Assembly (NCBI RefSeq): GCF_030161555.1
Contig: NZ_BSUK01000001.1
Span: 1,860,001 to 1,924,000 of the forward strand
Length of the DNA: 64,000 bases
Direction of reading: 5' to 3'
From: Luteimicrobium album
GTDB taxonomy: Bacteria > Actinomycetota > Actinomycetes > Actinomycetales > Cellulomonadaceae
In this document: one piece after another, positions 11,803-21,362 of the stretch
Position numbering within the stretch: position 1 is the first letter of the stretch
How the letters are laid out: every line of letters starts with the position of its first letter
Made by a program: the position numbers and the translations under genes
Notes under the pieces: model-generated
The model's input: the letters and a program-made list of their open reading frames with translations, nothing else
Told to the model about the DNA's origin: nothing
Databases searched by the model: none

Positions 11803-12785
11803 ATGACGACCGTCCTTACTCCCATGACCGTGCAGCCGGAGCGAGACCTGCTGCTGACGCTCGCGATCCCTCCCGAGCTCGAAGACGTCGCGCGTACCCA
11901 GCTCGGCCTCGTCTCGACGAGCCAGGCGCGCACCGCAGGGATCTCAGGACGACGGATCGCCACGATGGTCGGGAACCGCACCTGGCGCAGGCTCACCCAG
12001 GGTGTCTTCGACACACGGATCGGATCGTTGTCGGCGCTGCCCTGGGATGCCCGACGATGCAGGGCGGCATGGGCGGCGATGCTCGCATTCGGTCCTGAGG
12101 CGGTCGCCATCGGTGCGAGCGCCCTCGCGTTGCACAAGGTCGTCGGGCTCCCGACGACGATCCGTCCGGAGGCTGCCCTGCCGAAGGCCAGCAACCGGCT
12201 CGCACGGGACGGGATGCACGCCCGCCAGTTCGACGCGGGGCTGCGCACCGTCGTCGTCGGAGGGCGTCGGGTCGCATCGGTCGAGTGGGCCGTCGCGCAG
12301 GCGGTCCCCGAGCTGCCGCGTCGTCACGGGCTCGCGGTCCTCGACTCGGTCCTGCACCTCGGGCTCCTGACACCTGATGGTCTGGAACGCGCGCACGACC
12401 TGGCGCGCGGGCGTCGCGGGATCGCGGCGGCTCACCACCTGTGGGAGCTCGCGGACGGTAGGTCGGAGTCGGCGCCGGAGTCGTTCGGCCGGCTCGACTG
12501 CATCGACGGCGGTGTCCCGCCGGACACGCTGCAGCTGCCGCTCGACGACTCGCCGTACCCCGAACGGGGGACTTCGGCTGGCATCTCGGCGGGGACCGGT
12601 GGCTGGTGGCCGAGGTCGACGGGAAGGAGGTGCACGACGTTCCCGAGGCTGCCTTTGCCGACAGGTCTCGGCAGAACGGGATCGTCTCGACGGGCCGCTT
12701 CGAGGTGTTGCGGTTCACGGCGCGGGATGTCGACGGTGTGATGTCGCGGACCGTTCGATGTGCGTTGCGCATGCTGCGGAGGTAG
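11803..12785 (+). CDS. AbiEi-like N-terminus plus DUF559 (Vsr-like endonuclease fold) protein (one frameshift)
   Basis: About 327 residues when repaired. The N-terminal part (TSQARTAGISGRRIATMVGN) resembles the winged-helix start of AbiEi-type antitoxin-domain proteins. The C-terminal part (LVAEVDGKEVHD, DRSRQNGI, FEVLRFTARDV) matches DUF559, related to very-short-patch-repair endonucleases, with Glu/Asp-Lys catalytic candidates. The frame drops by one at 12566-12570 (GGGGG, six expected), just before the nuclease domain; repair runs cleanly to the stop at 12783-12785. ATG at 11803 is the first start consistent with the family. The gene is flanked on both sides by mirror-image CATGCGA arrays. 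Such genes are widespread in Actinobacteria but their role is not established; no separate toxin gene is adjacent. Confidence 0.75.
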
Positions 12786-12805
12786 GGGCGTCGCGTGTCG
12801 GTGTC

Positions 12806-12922
12806 GACCATGCGATCTGATGCCGCCCAGGCGTGCCGATCATGCGAACAGTCGCATGTTCGAACCAGAAACGGTGCGTCACCGCATGGTCGGCCGTCGG
12901 GATGGTGCGTCATCGCATGGTC
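12806..12922. repeat. Right CATGCGA array, inverted copy of 11541-11655
   Basis: Forward CATGCGA lies at 12809 and 12841. The reverse form lies at 12852 and 12913, with a one-base variant (CCGCATG) at 12882, giving a period of 30-32. The central hairpin is CATGCGA-ACAG-TCGCATG (12841-12858). The order, two forward then three reverse, is the mirror of the left array, so the pair forms imperfect inverted repeats of about 115 bases around the DUF559 gene. Confidence 0.85.
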
Positions 12923-12996
12923 GGGGTGAGGTGGGGTGGGGTGGTTGTGGTCGGGGTGGGACGGTCTACGACGGACGCCCCCGACGCCCCAGGAGC

Positions 12997-14421
12997 TCAG
13001 ACGCCGGTGACCGCCTCGACATCACCGGCGCGGATTGCGTCGTCGAGCTGCGCGGCGTCGGCTTCCGCCTGGTCGGCGTACCGTCGCGCGAACCGGCCGA
13101 TTGCCTTGTCGAACGTGACGTCGTCGGGGTCGTCACCCAGGTAGGCGGACACGGCGACGGCGTCACCGGAGCGGGCGTGCGCGCGGGCGAGGGTCGCGCC
13201 GCAGAGCTCGCCGAGCGCGGTCAGTCCGCGCGGTCGGACGCGGGCCAGGTCGACCGAGCCCTTCATGTCGTGGAGCTGCCGCACGTAGAAGTGGCGGCCG
13301 GCAGGCCCTGTCGCCCAGCCGAGCAGGATGTCGCTGGCCGCCTGGGCGTAACGCTGGCCGTTGACGACGCGCTGCCCGGCGTGGTCGTACGCGCTCGCCC
13401 CGAGGTGAGGTTCGAGCACGGACGGCTGGGCCTGCTTGAGCTGTAGGACGAGCGGGTCGTCGTCGTCCCGGCCGGCGAGGAGGATCACGTACGCCTGCGT
13501 CCCGACGCTCCCCACCCCGACGACCTTGCGTGCGGCGTCGACCCGTTCGAACCGGTCGAGGAGGAGCCGCAGGGGGTCGTCGAGCGTGGAGCGGTAGTCC
13601 GCGAAGACGGCGTCGTACTGCTCGCGGTCGAGCGGCCGCAGGGGTTCTCGCGAGATCAGCGGCGGCGCCTCGCGGAAGCGCACGTGCCCGTCGACGAGCT
13701 CGGTGAGCTTCTCGGCCGCGCGGAGGCTCGTCTTGGTGCGGGCCTTGTCGAAGGTCGCGGTCGCGGTCCGACGGGTGCGCTTGCCGACGTCGGCGGTGTC
13801 GAGCGTGCGCATGATGCGGTCCTCGTCGACGCGGGCGTACCAGACGTCGAGCGTGCGCTGGCGGGCCAGCCGGGCGGTCGCCATCCGGTACGCCCGGGCG
13901 GCGGCCCGGGCCGCGTCGCGAGCGACCTTGGGTTCGAAGCCGCGGTCCCGTGCCGCGAGGACGAGCGACGCGGCGAGCCGCAGGACGTCCCACTCGAACG
14001 GGCCGGGCAGGGTCTCGTCGAAGTCGTTGATGTCGAAGACGAGGCTCCGGTCGGCGGCGGCGTAGACCCCGAAGTTGGCGACGTGGGCATCGCCGCAGAG
14101 CTGGGTGGTGCCGCCGGTGCGCGGCAACGTCGCGAGGTCCGCGGCCATGACGGCCGCCGACCCGCGGTAGAACGCGAACGGGGACGCGCTCATGCGTCCG
14201 TACCGGATGGGCACGAGCTCCGCGACGCGGGTGGCGTCCTGCTCGCGGAGCAGGGCGACCGGGTCGGGCCGGTCGGACGACGGCGTCCAGTCGGCGAAGG
14301 CTCCGACCGGGGTGTCAGAGCGCCACGAACGCCCGCGTTCGGCCCGCTCCGCCACGGCCGGTCGGGCGCTGCCGAAGTCGGGGAGGGCGGGGGCGGAGTC
14401 CGCCGTCGTGCGCGTGGCCAT
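12997..14421 (-). CDS. DUF2252 family protein
   Basis: An intact 474-residue protein of the DUF2252 family. This family is common in Actinobacteria and has a distant protein-kinase/aminoglycoside-phosphotransferase-like core. The hallmark GDAHVANFG is followed by DINDFDETLPGPFEWDVLRL in the middle of the chain. The C-terminal part has QRVVNGQRYAQAASDILLGW and the RQLHDMKGS motif. No signal peptide or membrane helix is seen, so it is cytoplasmic. It is divergently transcribed from the S9 peptidase gene, 91 bases away. Biochemical function is not established for the family. Confidence 0.88.
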   Translation of the reverse strand: MATRTTADSAPALPDFGSARPAVAERAERGRSWRSDTPVGAFADWTPSSDRPDPVALLREQDATRVAELVPIRYGRMSASPFAFYRGSAAVMAADLATLPRTGGTTQLCGDAHVANFGVYAAADRSLVFDINDFDETLPGPFEWDVLRLAASLVLAARDRGFEPKVARDAARAAARAYRMATARLARQRTLDVWYARVDEDRIMRTLDTADVGKRTRRTATATFDKARTKTSLRAAEKLTELVDGHVRFREAPPLISREPLRPLDREQYDAVFADYRSTLDDPLRLLLDRFERVDAARKVVGVGSVGTQAYVILLAGRDDDDPLVLQLKQAQPSVLEPHLGASAYDHAGQRVVNGQRYAQAASDILLGWATGPAGRHFYVRQLHDMKGSVDLARVRPRGLTALGELCGATLARAHARSGDAVAVSAYLGDDPDDVTFDKAIGRFARRYADQAEADAAQLDDAIRAGDVEAVTGV

Positions 14422-14512
14422 GCCGCATTGTGCGTCCGCGCGGAGGGTGCTGCCCGGCGGGACGTGGACCTCACCCGCGGGACCTGGCCCGTCGCTGTGA
14501 TAGGACGGACCG

Positions 14513-16693
14513 GTGACGACCGATGCGGCGACCCCTTTCCACGACCTCGACGCCTATGTCGCCCTGCCGCGGCTGGCCGGGCTGACCCTCTCCCCGGACG
14601 GTTCGCGGCTCGTGACCGCCGTCCAGACGCTCGACCCGAAGCGCACCCGCTACGTGACGGCGCTGTGGGAGGTCGACCCGACGGGCGGGTCGCCGGCGCG
14701 ACGCCTCACGCGCTCCGCGAAGGGCGAGTCGTCGGCGCTGTTCGCGGCGAACGGGGACCTGCTCTTCACGTCGGCCCGCCCCGACGCCGACACGGGCGAC
14801 ACCGACGACGGCGCTCCGAGACCTGCGCTCTGGCTCCTGCCCGCGGGTGGCGGAGAGGCGCGCGTCGTGGCGACGGCCCCGGGCGGCGTCGGCGGTGTGA
14901 CCGTGGCCCGCGACGGGAGCACGGTCTCGGTGGCCGCGAGCCTCCTGCCGTCCTCGACCGGTCTCGACGACGACGCGAAGCGCCGCAAGGCCCGCAAGGA
15001 CCACAAGGTCGCGGCGATCCTCCACGACGGCTACCCGGTCCGGTACTGGGACCACGACCTCGGCCCCGACCGGCCCCACCGGTTCGTCGCGGACCTGGCC
15101 GCGCTCACGGACGAGGTTCCGGGCGCGCTCGTGCCTGCGCCGTCGTCGGGCGAGAAGGAGGAGGAGACGCCCGAGCCCCCGAAGGCGCCCGGCTCGAGCT
15201 CCGCGACCTCACGCCCACCCCGGGCCCGGCGCTCGAGGACGCGGACGCCGACCTGAGCCCCGACGGTCGCACGCTCGTCACGAGCTTGCGCGTCACCGGT
15301 CCCGGCCCGACGATGCGGAGCACGCTCGTCGCGATCGACACCGCGACCGGCGAGCAGTACGTGCTGGTCGACGACAAGGGTGCCGACGTCTTCGGCCCGA
15401 AGGTGTCGCCCGACGGCCGGTTCGTCGCGTACGTGCGGGAGACCGTGACGACGCCGCACCGTGCGCCCGAGGTGACGCTCGCCGTCGTGGCGCTCGCCCC
15501 CAGCAGAGCCCGCGCAGCCTCACGACGCACTGGGACCGCTGGCCGTCGTCGCTCACATGGCTCCCCGACGGCTCGGGCTTCCTGGTGACCGCCGACGACG
15601 ACGGCCGCGGCCCGGTCTTCCACGTCGCCGCCACGGGGGTGGGATCGTCCCGGTGGAGCGCGTCACCGCGGGCGACGCGGTGTACACGGACGTGCGGGTC
15701 GCACGCGACGGGTCGGCGTTCTACGCGCTGCGGTCGAGCTACCTGGCGCCGGCCGAGCCGGTGCGCGTGGACCTCGCCGCGTTCCTCGCCCAGGAGGAGG
15801 GCAGGCGGACGCCCGTCGAGCCGACGCTGCTGCGCGGGCCCGTCCCGCCGCCCGCGCTGCCGGGGACGCTCGTCGAGGTCGAGACCCCCGCGTCCGACGA
15901 CGTCCGCGTGCGCGCCTGGCTCGCACTGCCCGAGGGCGCGAGCGCCGAGAACCCGGCGCCCCTGGCGCTGTGGGTGCACGGCGGGCCGCTCGGGTCGTGG
16001 AACACCTGGAGCTGGCGCTGGAACCCGTGGCTGCTCGTCGCGGCCGGGTACGCGGTGCTGCTGCCCGACCCCGCGCTGTCGACGGGCTACGGGCAGGACT
16101 TCGTGCAGCGCGGCTGGGGTGCGTGGGGCGACAAGCCGTTCACGGACGTCATGGCCGTGACGGACGCGGTCGTCGCGCGCGACGACATCGACGAGACCCG
16201 GACCGGCGTGATGGGCGGCTCATTCGGCGGCTATATGGCGAACTGGATCGCCGGCCACACCGACCGGTTCCGCGCGATCGTCACGCACGCCAGCCTCTGG
16301 GCGCTGGACCAGTTCGGCCCGACGACAGATGCCTCGTTCTACTGGGAGCGCGAGCTCAGCCCGGAGGCCGCGCTCGAGAACTCGCCGCACCGGTTCGTCG
16401 GGGACATCCGCACGCCCATGCTCGTCGTGCACGGCGACAAGGACTACCGGGTGCCGATCGGCGAGGGCCTGCGGCTCTGGTACGAGCTGCTGTCCAAGTC
16501 GGGTCTGCCCGCCGACGCCGACGGGAAGACCGTCCACCGGTTCCTCTACTTCCCCGACGAGAACCACTGGGTGCTCACGCCCGAGCACGCGAAGGTCTGG
16601 TACCAGGTCGTGCTCGCGTTCCTCGCCGAGCACGTGCTGGGCGTCGCGCCCGCCGACGACGCGTACCCGGGGCTGCCGCCCGTCCTGGGCTGA
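14513..16693 (+). CDS. Prolyl oligopeptidase family (S9) serine peptidase (three frameshifts)
   Basis: About 727 residues when repaired. The N-terminal beta-propeller contains WD40-like PDG turns (LSPDGSRLV, VSPDGRFVA, LPDGSGFLV). The C-terminal alpha/beta-hydrolase domain carries the nucleophile in GGSFGG (Ser near 570), Asp in VVHGDKD (near 642) and His in ENHW (near 685). This is the dipeptidyl/acylaminoacyl-peptidase group, which cleaves short peptides. No signal peptide is seen, so it is cytoplasmic. The frame drops by one between 15176 and 15191, at 15497-15501 (five C) and at 15635-15639 (five G); each is repaired by one extra base of the run. Confidence 0.88.
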
Positions 16694-16712
16694 GCCCCGG
16701 GCTCCGGTCTCT

Positions 16713-16796
16713 CCCTCGCCGAGCACGGCGTCCCCGCCCGTCCGCTGCGCTGGACGGGCGGGCAGCACGTGCTCGGCGGGCTCGGATCCCGTGCTC
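16713..16796. repeat. 84-base hairpin element, copy 1, at a convergent gene end
   Basis: The outer stem is CGCCGAGCACG (16717-16727) with CGTGCTCGGCG (16768-16778). The inner stem is GCCCGTCC (16736-16743) with GGACGGGC (16752-16759). It ends inside the stop codon of the minus-strand hydrolase gene. The same 84 bases recur at 20095-20178 with about 81% identity by eye, again between convergent genes. It probably serves as a bidirectional terminator. Confidence 0.75.
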
Positions 16797-17517
16797 AGGC
16801 GCGGGCGGCCTCGACGAGCGTCGCCGCGAGGTCGGCCGGACGGGAGAACATCGCCCAGTGGCCGGTCGGCAGGTCGACCCACGTGACGTCGTGGTCGAGC
16901 AGCTCGGTGTGGAACGGGGCGCCCGGCCCGGCCACCGCCTGGAGCTGCTCGGCGCTGATGCTCGTGCAGATCGCGGTGACCGGGACGTCGAAGCGCGCCG
17001 GGTCCGACACGTGCACCGGCTCGGTCGCGACGCGCGCCGGGTGGGGGCGGGCGTGCCCGCGGAACCGGGCGAGACCGGCGTCGTCGATCCCGTCGATGCT
17101 GGACCCCTGCGCGGCCAGCTCGTCCCAGGACGGGAGCGCGATCTCCGTGACGCCGTCGGGCAGGCCGGGGTTGAGCGCGGCGCCGTCGACGAGCGGTCCG
17201 GAGTCGAGGTAGACGGCCCGGTCGACCCGGCCGGGCACGCGGTCGACGACCTCCCCGACGAGCGCCCCGCCGCCGCTGTGCCCGACGAGCACCACGCGGC
17301 CCTCGAGCCCCTCGACGAGCCCGACGACGGCGCCCACGTGGTCGGCGCGCGTGACGGCCGCGCGGTCCTCGCGTGTGTCGTCGGGGCCAAGCCCGGGGAG
17401 CGTGACGGGGTGCGGGACGAGGCCGGCGTCGCGGAGCGCGGGGACGACGTCGTCCCACGCCCAGCCGCCGAGCCAGAAGCCGGGGACGAGGACCACGTGT
17501 GTGCTGGGGGTTGTCAT
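16795..17517 (-). CDS. Alpha/beta hydrolase
   Basis: A 240-residue intact alpha/beta-hydrolase of the esterase/salicylate-esterase-like group. The oxyanion region is VLVPGFWLGGWAW. The nucleophile elbow is GHSGGG (Ser near 91). The C-terminal His lies in TGHWAMF. ATG at 17517 is preferred; an upstream GTG at 17547 would run into the operator between this gene and the WYL regulator. No signal peptide. It is divergent from the WYL regulator gene and probably its target. Substrate unknown. Confidence 0.85.
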   Translation of the reverse strand: MTTPSTHVVLVPGFWLGGWAWDDVVPALRDAGLVPHPVTLPGLGPDDTREDRAAVTRADHVGAVVGLVEGLEGRVVLVGHSGGGALVGEVVDRVPGRVDRAVYLDSGPLVDGAALNPGLPDGVTEIALPSWDELAAQGSSIDGIDDAGLARFRGHARPHPARVATEPVHVSDPARFDVPVTAICTSISAEQLQAVAGPGAPFHTELLDHDVTWVDLPTGHWAMFSRPADLAATLVEAARA

Positions 17518-17539
17518 GGGACGAGTCTCGACCCACCCT

Positions 17540-17559
17540 GGTGACACCGGTCTGTCACC
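17540..17559. promoter_or_regulatory. Palindromic operator between hydrolase and WYL regulator
   Basis: GGTGACA (17540-17546) and TGTCACC (17553-17559) form a perfect inverted repeat with a six-base spacer. It sits midway in the 59-base divergent region, so one bound protein could control both genes. Its core TGACACCGGT recurs at 18342, before the efflux gene. Confidence 0.6.
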
Positions 17560-17576
17560 TATTCTCGGGAGGTCGC

Positions 17577-18354
17577 GTGAACCGGACCGACCGCCTGTAC
17601 GCGGTGGCCGAGGAGCTGAGGCGGGCCGGGCGCGCGGGGACCACGAGCGCGCGGCTCGCCGCCGCCCTCGAGGTCAGCGTGGCGGACGATCAAACGGGAC
17701 GTGTCCGCGCTCCAGCAGGCCGGGCTGCCGGTGCGTGCCGAGGCGGGGCCCGGTGGCGGTTACGTGCTCGACGCCGCGGCGACCCTCCCGCCCGTCAACT
17801 ACACGCCCGCCCAGGCCGTCGCACTGTCGGTCGCGCTCGCGCTGCTCCCACCCGGGAGCCCGTTCGCCGTCGACGCCGCGACGGCGCGCGCGAAGCTCTG
17901 GGACGCCCTCGGCCCCGGCGACCGGGAGCGGGCGTCGCGCATGGCTGCGCGCGTCTGGACGCGCGGCGTGCCCGCCGGTGGCGCACGCGCGACCGGGACG
18001 TCCGACGGCGGCACCTCGGCGGGCGTGCTCCGCGCCGTCGAGCAGGCCCTCGGGGAGGCGCGCGTGCTCGCGATCCGTTACCGGTCGCGGGACGGCCGCA
18101 TCACCCGACGCCGGATCGAGCCCCAGCTCCTCGCCCACACCGACGGCCGCTGGTACCTCGTCGCGTGGTGCCGTGACCAGGAGGGCACGCGGTGGTTCCG
18201 CCTCGACCGGGTCGAGCGCGCCGACCTCACGGCCGAGCGCTACGAGCCGCGACCCGTCGAGGACGTGGGCGAGCCGCCGGACGACGCGGCCGCCGTCGTC
18301 GGGCACGGGTGGGACGAGGGACGCAGGGAATCGGAAGAGGTTGACACCGGTTAA
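17577..18354 (+). CDS. WYL-domain, YafY-type helix-turn-helix regulator (one +1 frameshift)
   Basis: About 258 residues when repaired. An N-terminal HTH_11-type helix-turn-helix (VNRTDRLYAVAEELRRAG) is followed by the GPGGGY hinge and a C-terminal WYL domain; GRWYLVAWCR is the WYL core. WYL regulators sense small ligands or nucleic acids. Unlike most breaks in this window, the frame here gains a base near 17680-17682 (GTGGCGG where GTGCGG restores VSVRTIKRDV). GTG at 17577 follows GGGAGG. The gene is flanked by two copies of a shared operator core and probably represses itself, the divergent hydrolase and the efflux gene. Confidence 0.82.
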
Positions 18355-18358
18355 CCTT
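18339..18358 (+). promoter_or_regulatory. Near-palindromic site before the DHA2 efflux gene
   Basis: AGGTT and AACCT bracket GACACCGGTT, an imperfect 20-base palindrome overlapping the WYL gene stop. It shares the ten-base core TGACACCGGT (18342-18351) with the operator at 17540-17559. A common regulator is the simplest explanation. Confidence 0.45.
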
Positions 18359-18362
18359 TTCC

Positions 18363-20087
18363 GTGACCCCCGACGACGGCGCCCCCACGCCCGCCCGCAC
18401 GAGCCAGGCGACCACCCCCGCCCCGGCCGTCGGCCCCAGCCACCGCGAGATCGTCACGATCCTCGGCGGGCTGATGATCGGCATGTTCCTCGCGGCCCTC
18501 GACCAGACGATCGTCGCGACCTCGATCCGCACGATCGGCGACGACCTGCATGGACTGTCGCTCCAGGCGTGGGTGACCACCGCCTACCTGCTGACCTCGA
18601 CGATCACGACCCCGCTGTACGGGAAGCTGTCGGACATCTACGGTCGCAAGCCGTTCTACCTGCTGGCGATCGCGCTGTTCGTGGTGGGCTCGTTCCTCTC
18701 GTCGACGTCGACGTCCATGTACGAGCTCGCGATCTTCCGCGGCCTGCAGGGGCTCGGGGCCGGCGGCCTGATGGCGCTCGCCATCACGATCCTGGGTGAC
18801 CTGGTCGCGCCGCGCGAGCGCGCCAAGTACCAGGCCTACTTCCTCGCCGTCTTCGGGACGTCGTCGGTGCTGGGCCCCGTCGTGGGCGGCTTCTTCGCGG
18901 GGGCGAGCTCGATCCTCGGGATCGCGGGCTGGCGCTGGGTCTTCCTCGTCAACGTCCCGATCGGCATCATCGCGTTCCTCGTCATCGTCCGGGTGCTCCA
19001 CCTCCCGCCGCTGCGGAAGGTCAAGCACGACATCGACTGGGAGGGCGCGCTCGCGCTCGTCGTCGGGCTCGTCCCGCTGCTCCTCGTCGCCGAGCAGGGG
19101 CGTGACTGGGGCTGGACCTCGGGCCGAGCGCTCGGCTGCTACGCCGTCGGCGTGCTGGGGCTCGCTGCGTTCTGGTTCGCGGAGCGCCGGGCAAAGGACG
19201 ATGCGATCCTCCCGCTGCGCCTGTTCCGCGAGCGCGTGTTCTCGCTCGGGGCCGCGGCCAACACGGTGATCGGCCTCGGGATGTTCGGCGGGATAGCCGT
19301 GCTGCCGCTGTACCTGCAGATCGTCCAGGGGATGTCGCCGACGAAGGCGGGCCTCGCGCTGCTGCCCTTCACGCTCGGGATCATGAGCGGGTCCGTCGCC
19401 GCCGGCCAGACGACGTCCCGGACCGGGCGGTACAAGATCTTCCCGGTCGCCGGCACGACGCTCATGGCGATCGGCGCGGTGCTGTTCACGCGCCTGCACG
19501 CCGACACCGGGTACGGCTGGATCGCCGTCGCGTCGCTGGTCTTCGGCCTCGGCCTCGGGTTCACCATGCAGCCCCTCGTCCTGGCCGTGCAGAACGCGGT
19601 GCCGGTCCGCGACATGGGGGTGGCGACGTCGTCGTCCCTGTTCTTCCGGCAGGTCGGCGGGACGCTCGGCACCGCCGTCTTCCTCTCGATCCTGTTCTCG
19701 ACCGTGGGCGACAAGATCGCGGCCGCGTTCAGGTCCATCGTCCCGACGGCGGACTTCCAGGCCGCGCTCCACGACCCGGCGGTCACGTCGAACCCGGCCA
19801 ACAAGCCCGTGCTCGACCTCGTCCAGGCCACCCAGCACGGGGGGACCGCCTCGGTGCCGAGCCTGAACGACTCGTCGTTCATCAACGAGCTCGACCCGAG
19901 GCTCGCGAAGCCGTTCCTCGTGGGGTTCAGCGACTCCGTCGACCTCGTGATGCTGATCGCGTCCGGGATCATCGTGATCGGGATCGTCTTGTGTGCGGTG
20001 CTGCCCGAGCTGCCGCTGCGCAACGTCTCGGGGATCCAGGGTCGTGCGGCCGAGGACGCGGAGCGTGACGCCGCCACGTCCTCCTGA
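18363..20087 (+). CDS. DHA2 family (EmrB/QacA-type) MFS multidrug efflux transporter
   Basis: An intact 574-residue transporter with about 14 membrane helices. Motif D1 (LDQTIVATSIRTIGDDL) is in helix 1. Motif A (GKLSDIYGRKPFY) lies between helices 2 and 3. The antiporter motif C (LGPVVGGFF) is in helix 5. These mark proton-drug antiporters of the DHA2 family. GTG at 18363 is eight bases after the WYL gene stop, so read-through with that gene is likely. The near-palindrome at 18339-18358 may add regulation. The substrate cannot be read from sequence. Confidence 0.88.
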   Translation: MTPDDGAPTPARTSQATTPAPAVGPSHREIVTILGGLMIGMFLAALDQTIVATSIRTIGDDLHGLSLQAWVTTAYLLTSTITTPLYGKLSDIYGRKPFYLLAIALFVVGSFLSSTSTSMYELAIFRGLQGLGAGGLMALAITILGDLVAPRERAKYQAYFLAVFGTSSVLGPVVGGFFAGASSILGIAGWRWVFLVNVPIGIIAFLVIVRVLHLPPLRKVKHDIDWEGALALVVGLVPLLLVAEQGRDWGWTSGRALGCYAVGVLGLAAFWFAERRAKDDAILPLRLFRERVFSLGAAANTVIGLGMFGGIAVLPLYLQIVQGMSPTKAGLALLPFTLGIMSGSVAAGQTTSRTGRYKIFPVAGTTLMAIGAVLFTRLHADTGYGWIAVASLVFGLGLGFTMQPLVLAVQNAVPVRDMGVATSSSLFFRQVGGTLGTAVFLSILFSTVGDKIAAAFRSIVPTADFQAALHDPAVTSNPANKPVLDLVQATQHGGTASVPSLNDSSFINELDPRLAKPFLVGFSDSVDLVMLIASGIIVIGIVLCAVLPELPLRNVSGIQGRAAEDAERDAATSS

Positions 20088-20094
20088 TCCCGCC

Positions 20095-20178
20095 CCCTCG
20101 CCGACCAAGGGGTCTCGGCCCGTCTGATCCGGTGGACGGACGGAAGGCCCGTGCTCGGCGGGCTCAGACCCCGTGCTC
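20095..20178. repeat. 84-base hairpin element, copy 2
   Basis: Same length as 16713-16796 and clearly homologous to it; CCCTCGCCGA opens and CCCGTGCTC closes both. It lies between the convergent efflux and S41 genes and runs into the last codons of the S41 gene. Copy 1 pairs better internally than this one. Confidence 0.7.
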
Positions 20179-21302
20179 GCCGGCGGCCCAGAGCTCGTCG
20201 AACCGGTCCGCGACCGCCGTGAGCGGCGTCGTGACGTCGAGCTCGACGTCAGGCCGGATCCCGACGAACTCCATGGGCTCGGGCGTCGCGCCCCACTGCG
20301 TCGGGAAGGTCAGCGTCAGCCCCGACCGCGGGAGGACGTACGGCGCGACGTTCGCGGACTCCAGCAGTCCCATGCTGGGCACGCCCACGACCCGGGCGCC
20401 GAGACCGTCACGCAGCATCAGCGTGCTCGACTCGCCCGACGACCCTGTGCTGCCGTCGACGAGCACGAGCATCCGACCCCGGAACGGCCTGGTGCCGGCG
20501 GGGACGTGCTCGGTGTGGAGCTCGACGCGCAGCTCGTCCTCCGGCGCCGGGACGTGGGCGTAGGGAAGCAGCGAGGTCGGCGGCGGCGCGTCGGGGTGCC
20601 GCACCGCTTCCAGCGCGATCGCGTTCCACACCATGACGGGCTTGTCGCCCACCGACAGGCACCGCTCGCTCGGTGCGTCGTGGGCGTGGACGACGGCGTC
20701 GGCGATCCACCGGCTGATGAAGGCGTCGTTCCCGCCGCCGTTCCCGCGCAGGTCGACGACGACGCGGTCGTGCTCGAGCGGGCTGCGGTCGGTGGCGCCC
20801 GCCTCGAGCCGGGGCGACCCGTCCTCGGAGTCCGAGAGTGTGCGGATACGGACCGTCGCCACGTCGCCCGACGGCGTCGCCCGGACCACGGACTCCCACG
20901 CCGGACCCGGGTCCTCACCGAGGGTCGGGCGCAGGGGCGCGGCGCGGCGTTCCCGAGGATGCCGTGGTGGTTGTCGCCGAGGGCCTCGCGCAGCGACAGC
21001 GCGGCGTCGCCGATCGCCTCGCCTCACGTCGTCGGGCGCTCGGCGCGCAGCCGCGCGACCCACGCGTCGAGGACGGCGTCCGCGGCCTCGGGACCGGTGC
21101 GACCCAGCACCACGAAGACGTGGCGCTTGCGGATCAGCCGAGGAAGGAGGGCGACGTCCTCGATCAGGGCGTCGACGTCGACGGGACTGTCAGGGGTGCG
21201 GGCGGCGATGTCGGGCCCGAGGGCACGCATCGCCGGGCTGTCCGAGTCGATCAGCCAGTCGATCCCGCTACGGTCAGGTCCGAGGTACCCGTCGGCGCGC
21301 AT
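20164..21302 (-). CDS. S41 family peptidase (one frameshift and one in-frame stop)
   Basis: About 379 residues when repaired. The N-terminal helical part is followed by a C-terminal-processing-type S41 domain with LRGNGGGN and the Ser region GSTGSSGES. No signal peptide or clear PDZ domain is seen, so a cytoplasmic tail-specific or tricorn-like peptidase is likely. Two defects break it. TGA at 21024-21026 interrupts RPTT-GEAIGDAALSLREALGDN in frame. The frame also drops by one at 20934-20937 (GGGG, five expected). The stop would need a substitution rather than a run error, so real decay is more possible here than elsewhere. Confidence 0.7.
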
Positions 21303-21362
21303 GGGCGCCACCGTATCGAGGCCAGGGGTGGCCGGGCCATCCCCGGAGAGTTGACTTGCCGC

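Noticed and set aside
11803-12785. A full type IV toxin-antitoxin pair
   Set aside because: Only the AbiEi-like N-terminal segment is present, and no AbiEii-type nucleotidyltransferase gene is adjacent.
11541-12922. CRISPR array
   Set aside because: The units are short, imperfect and change orientation at the centre. There are no unique spacers between identical repeats and no cas genes nearby.
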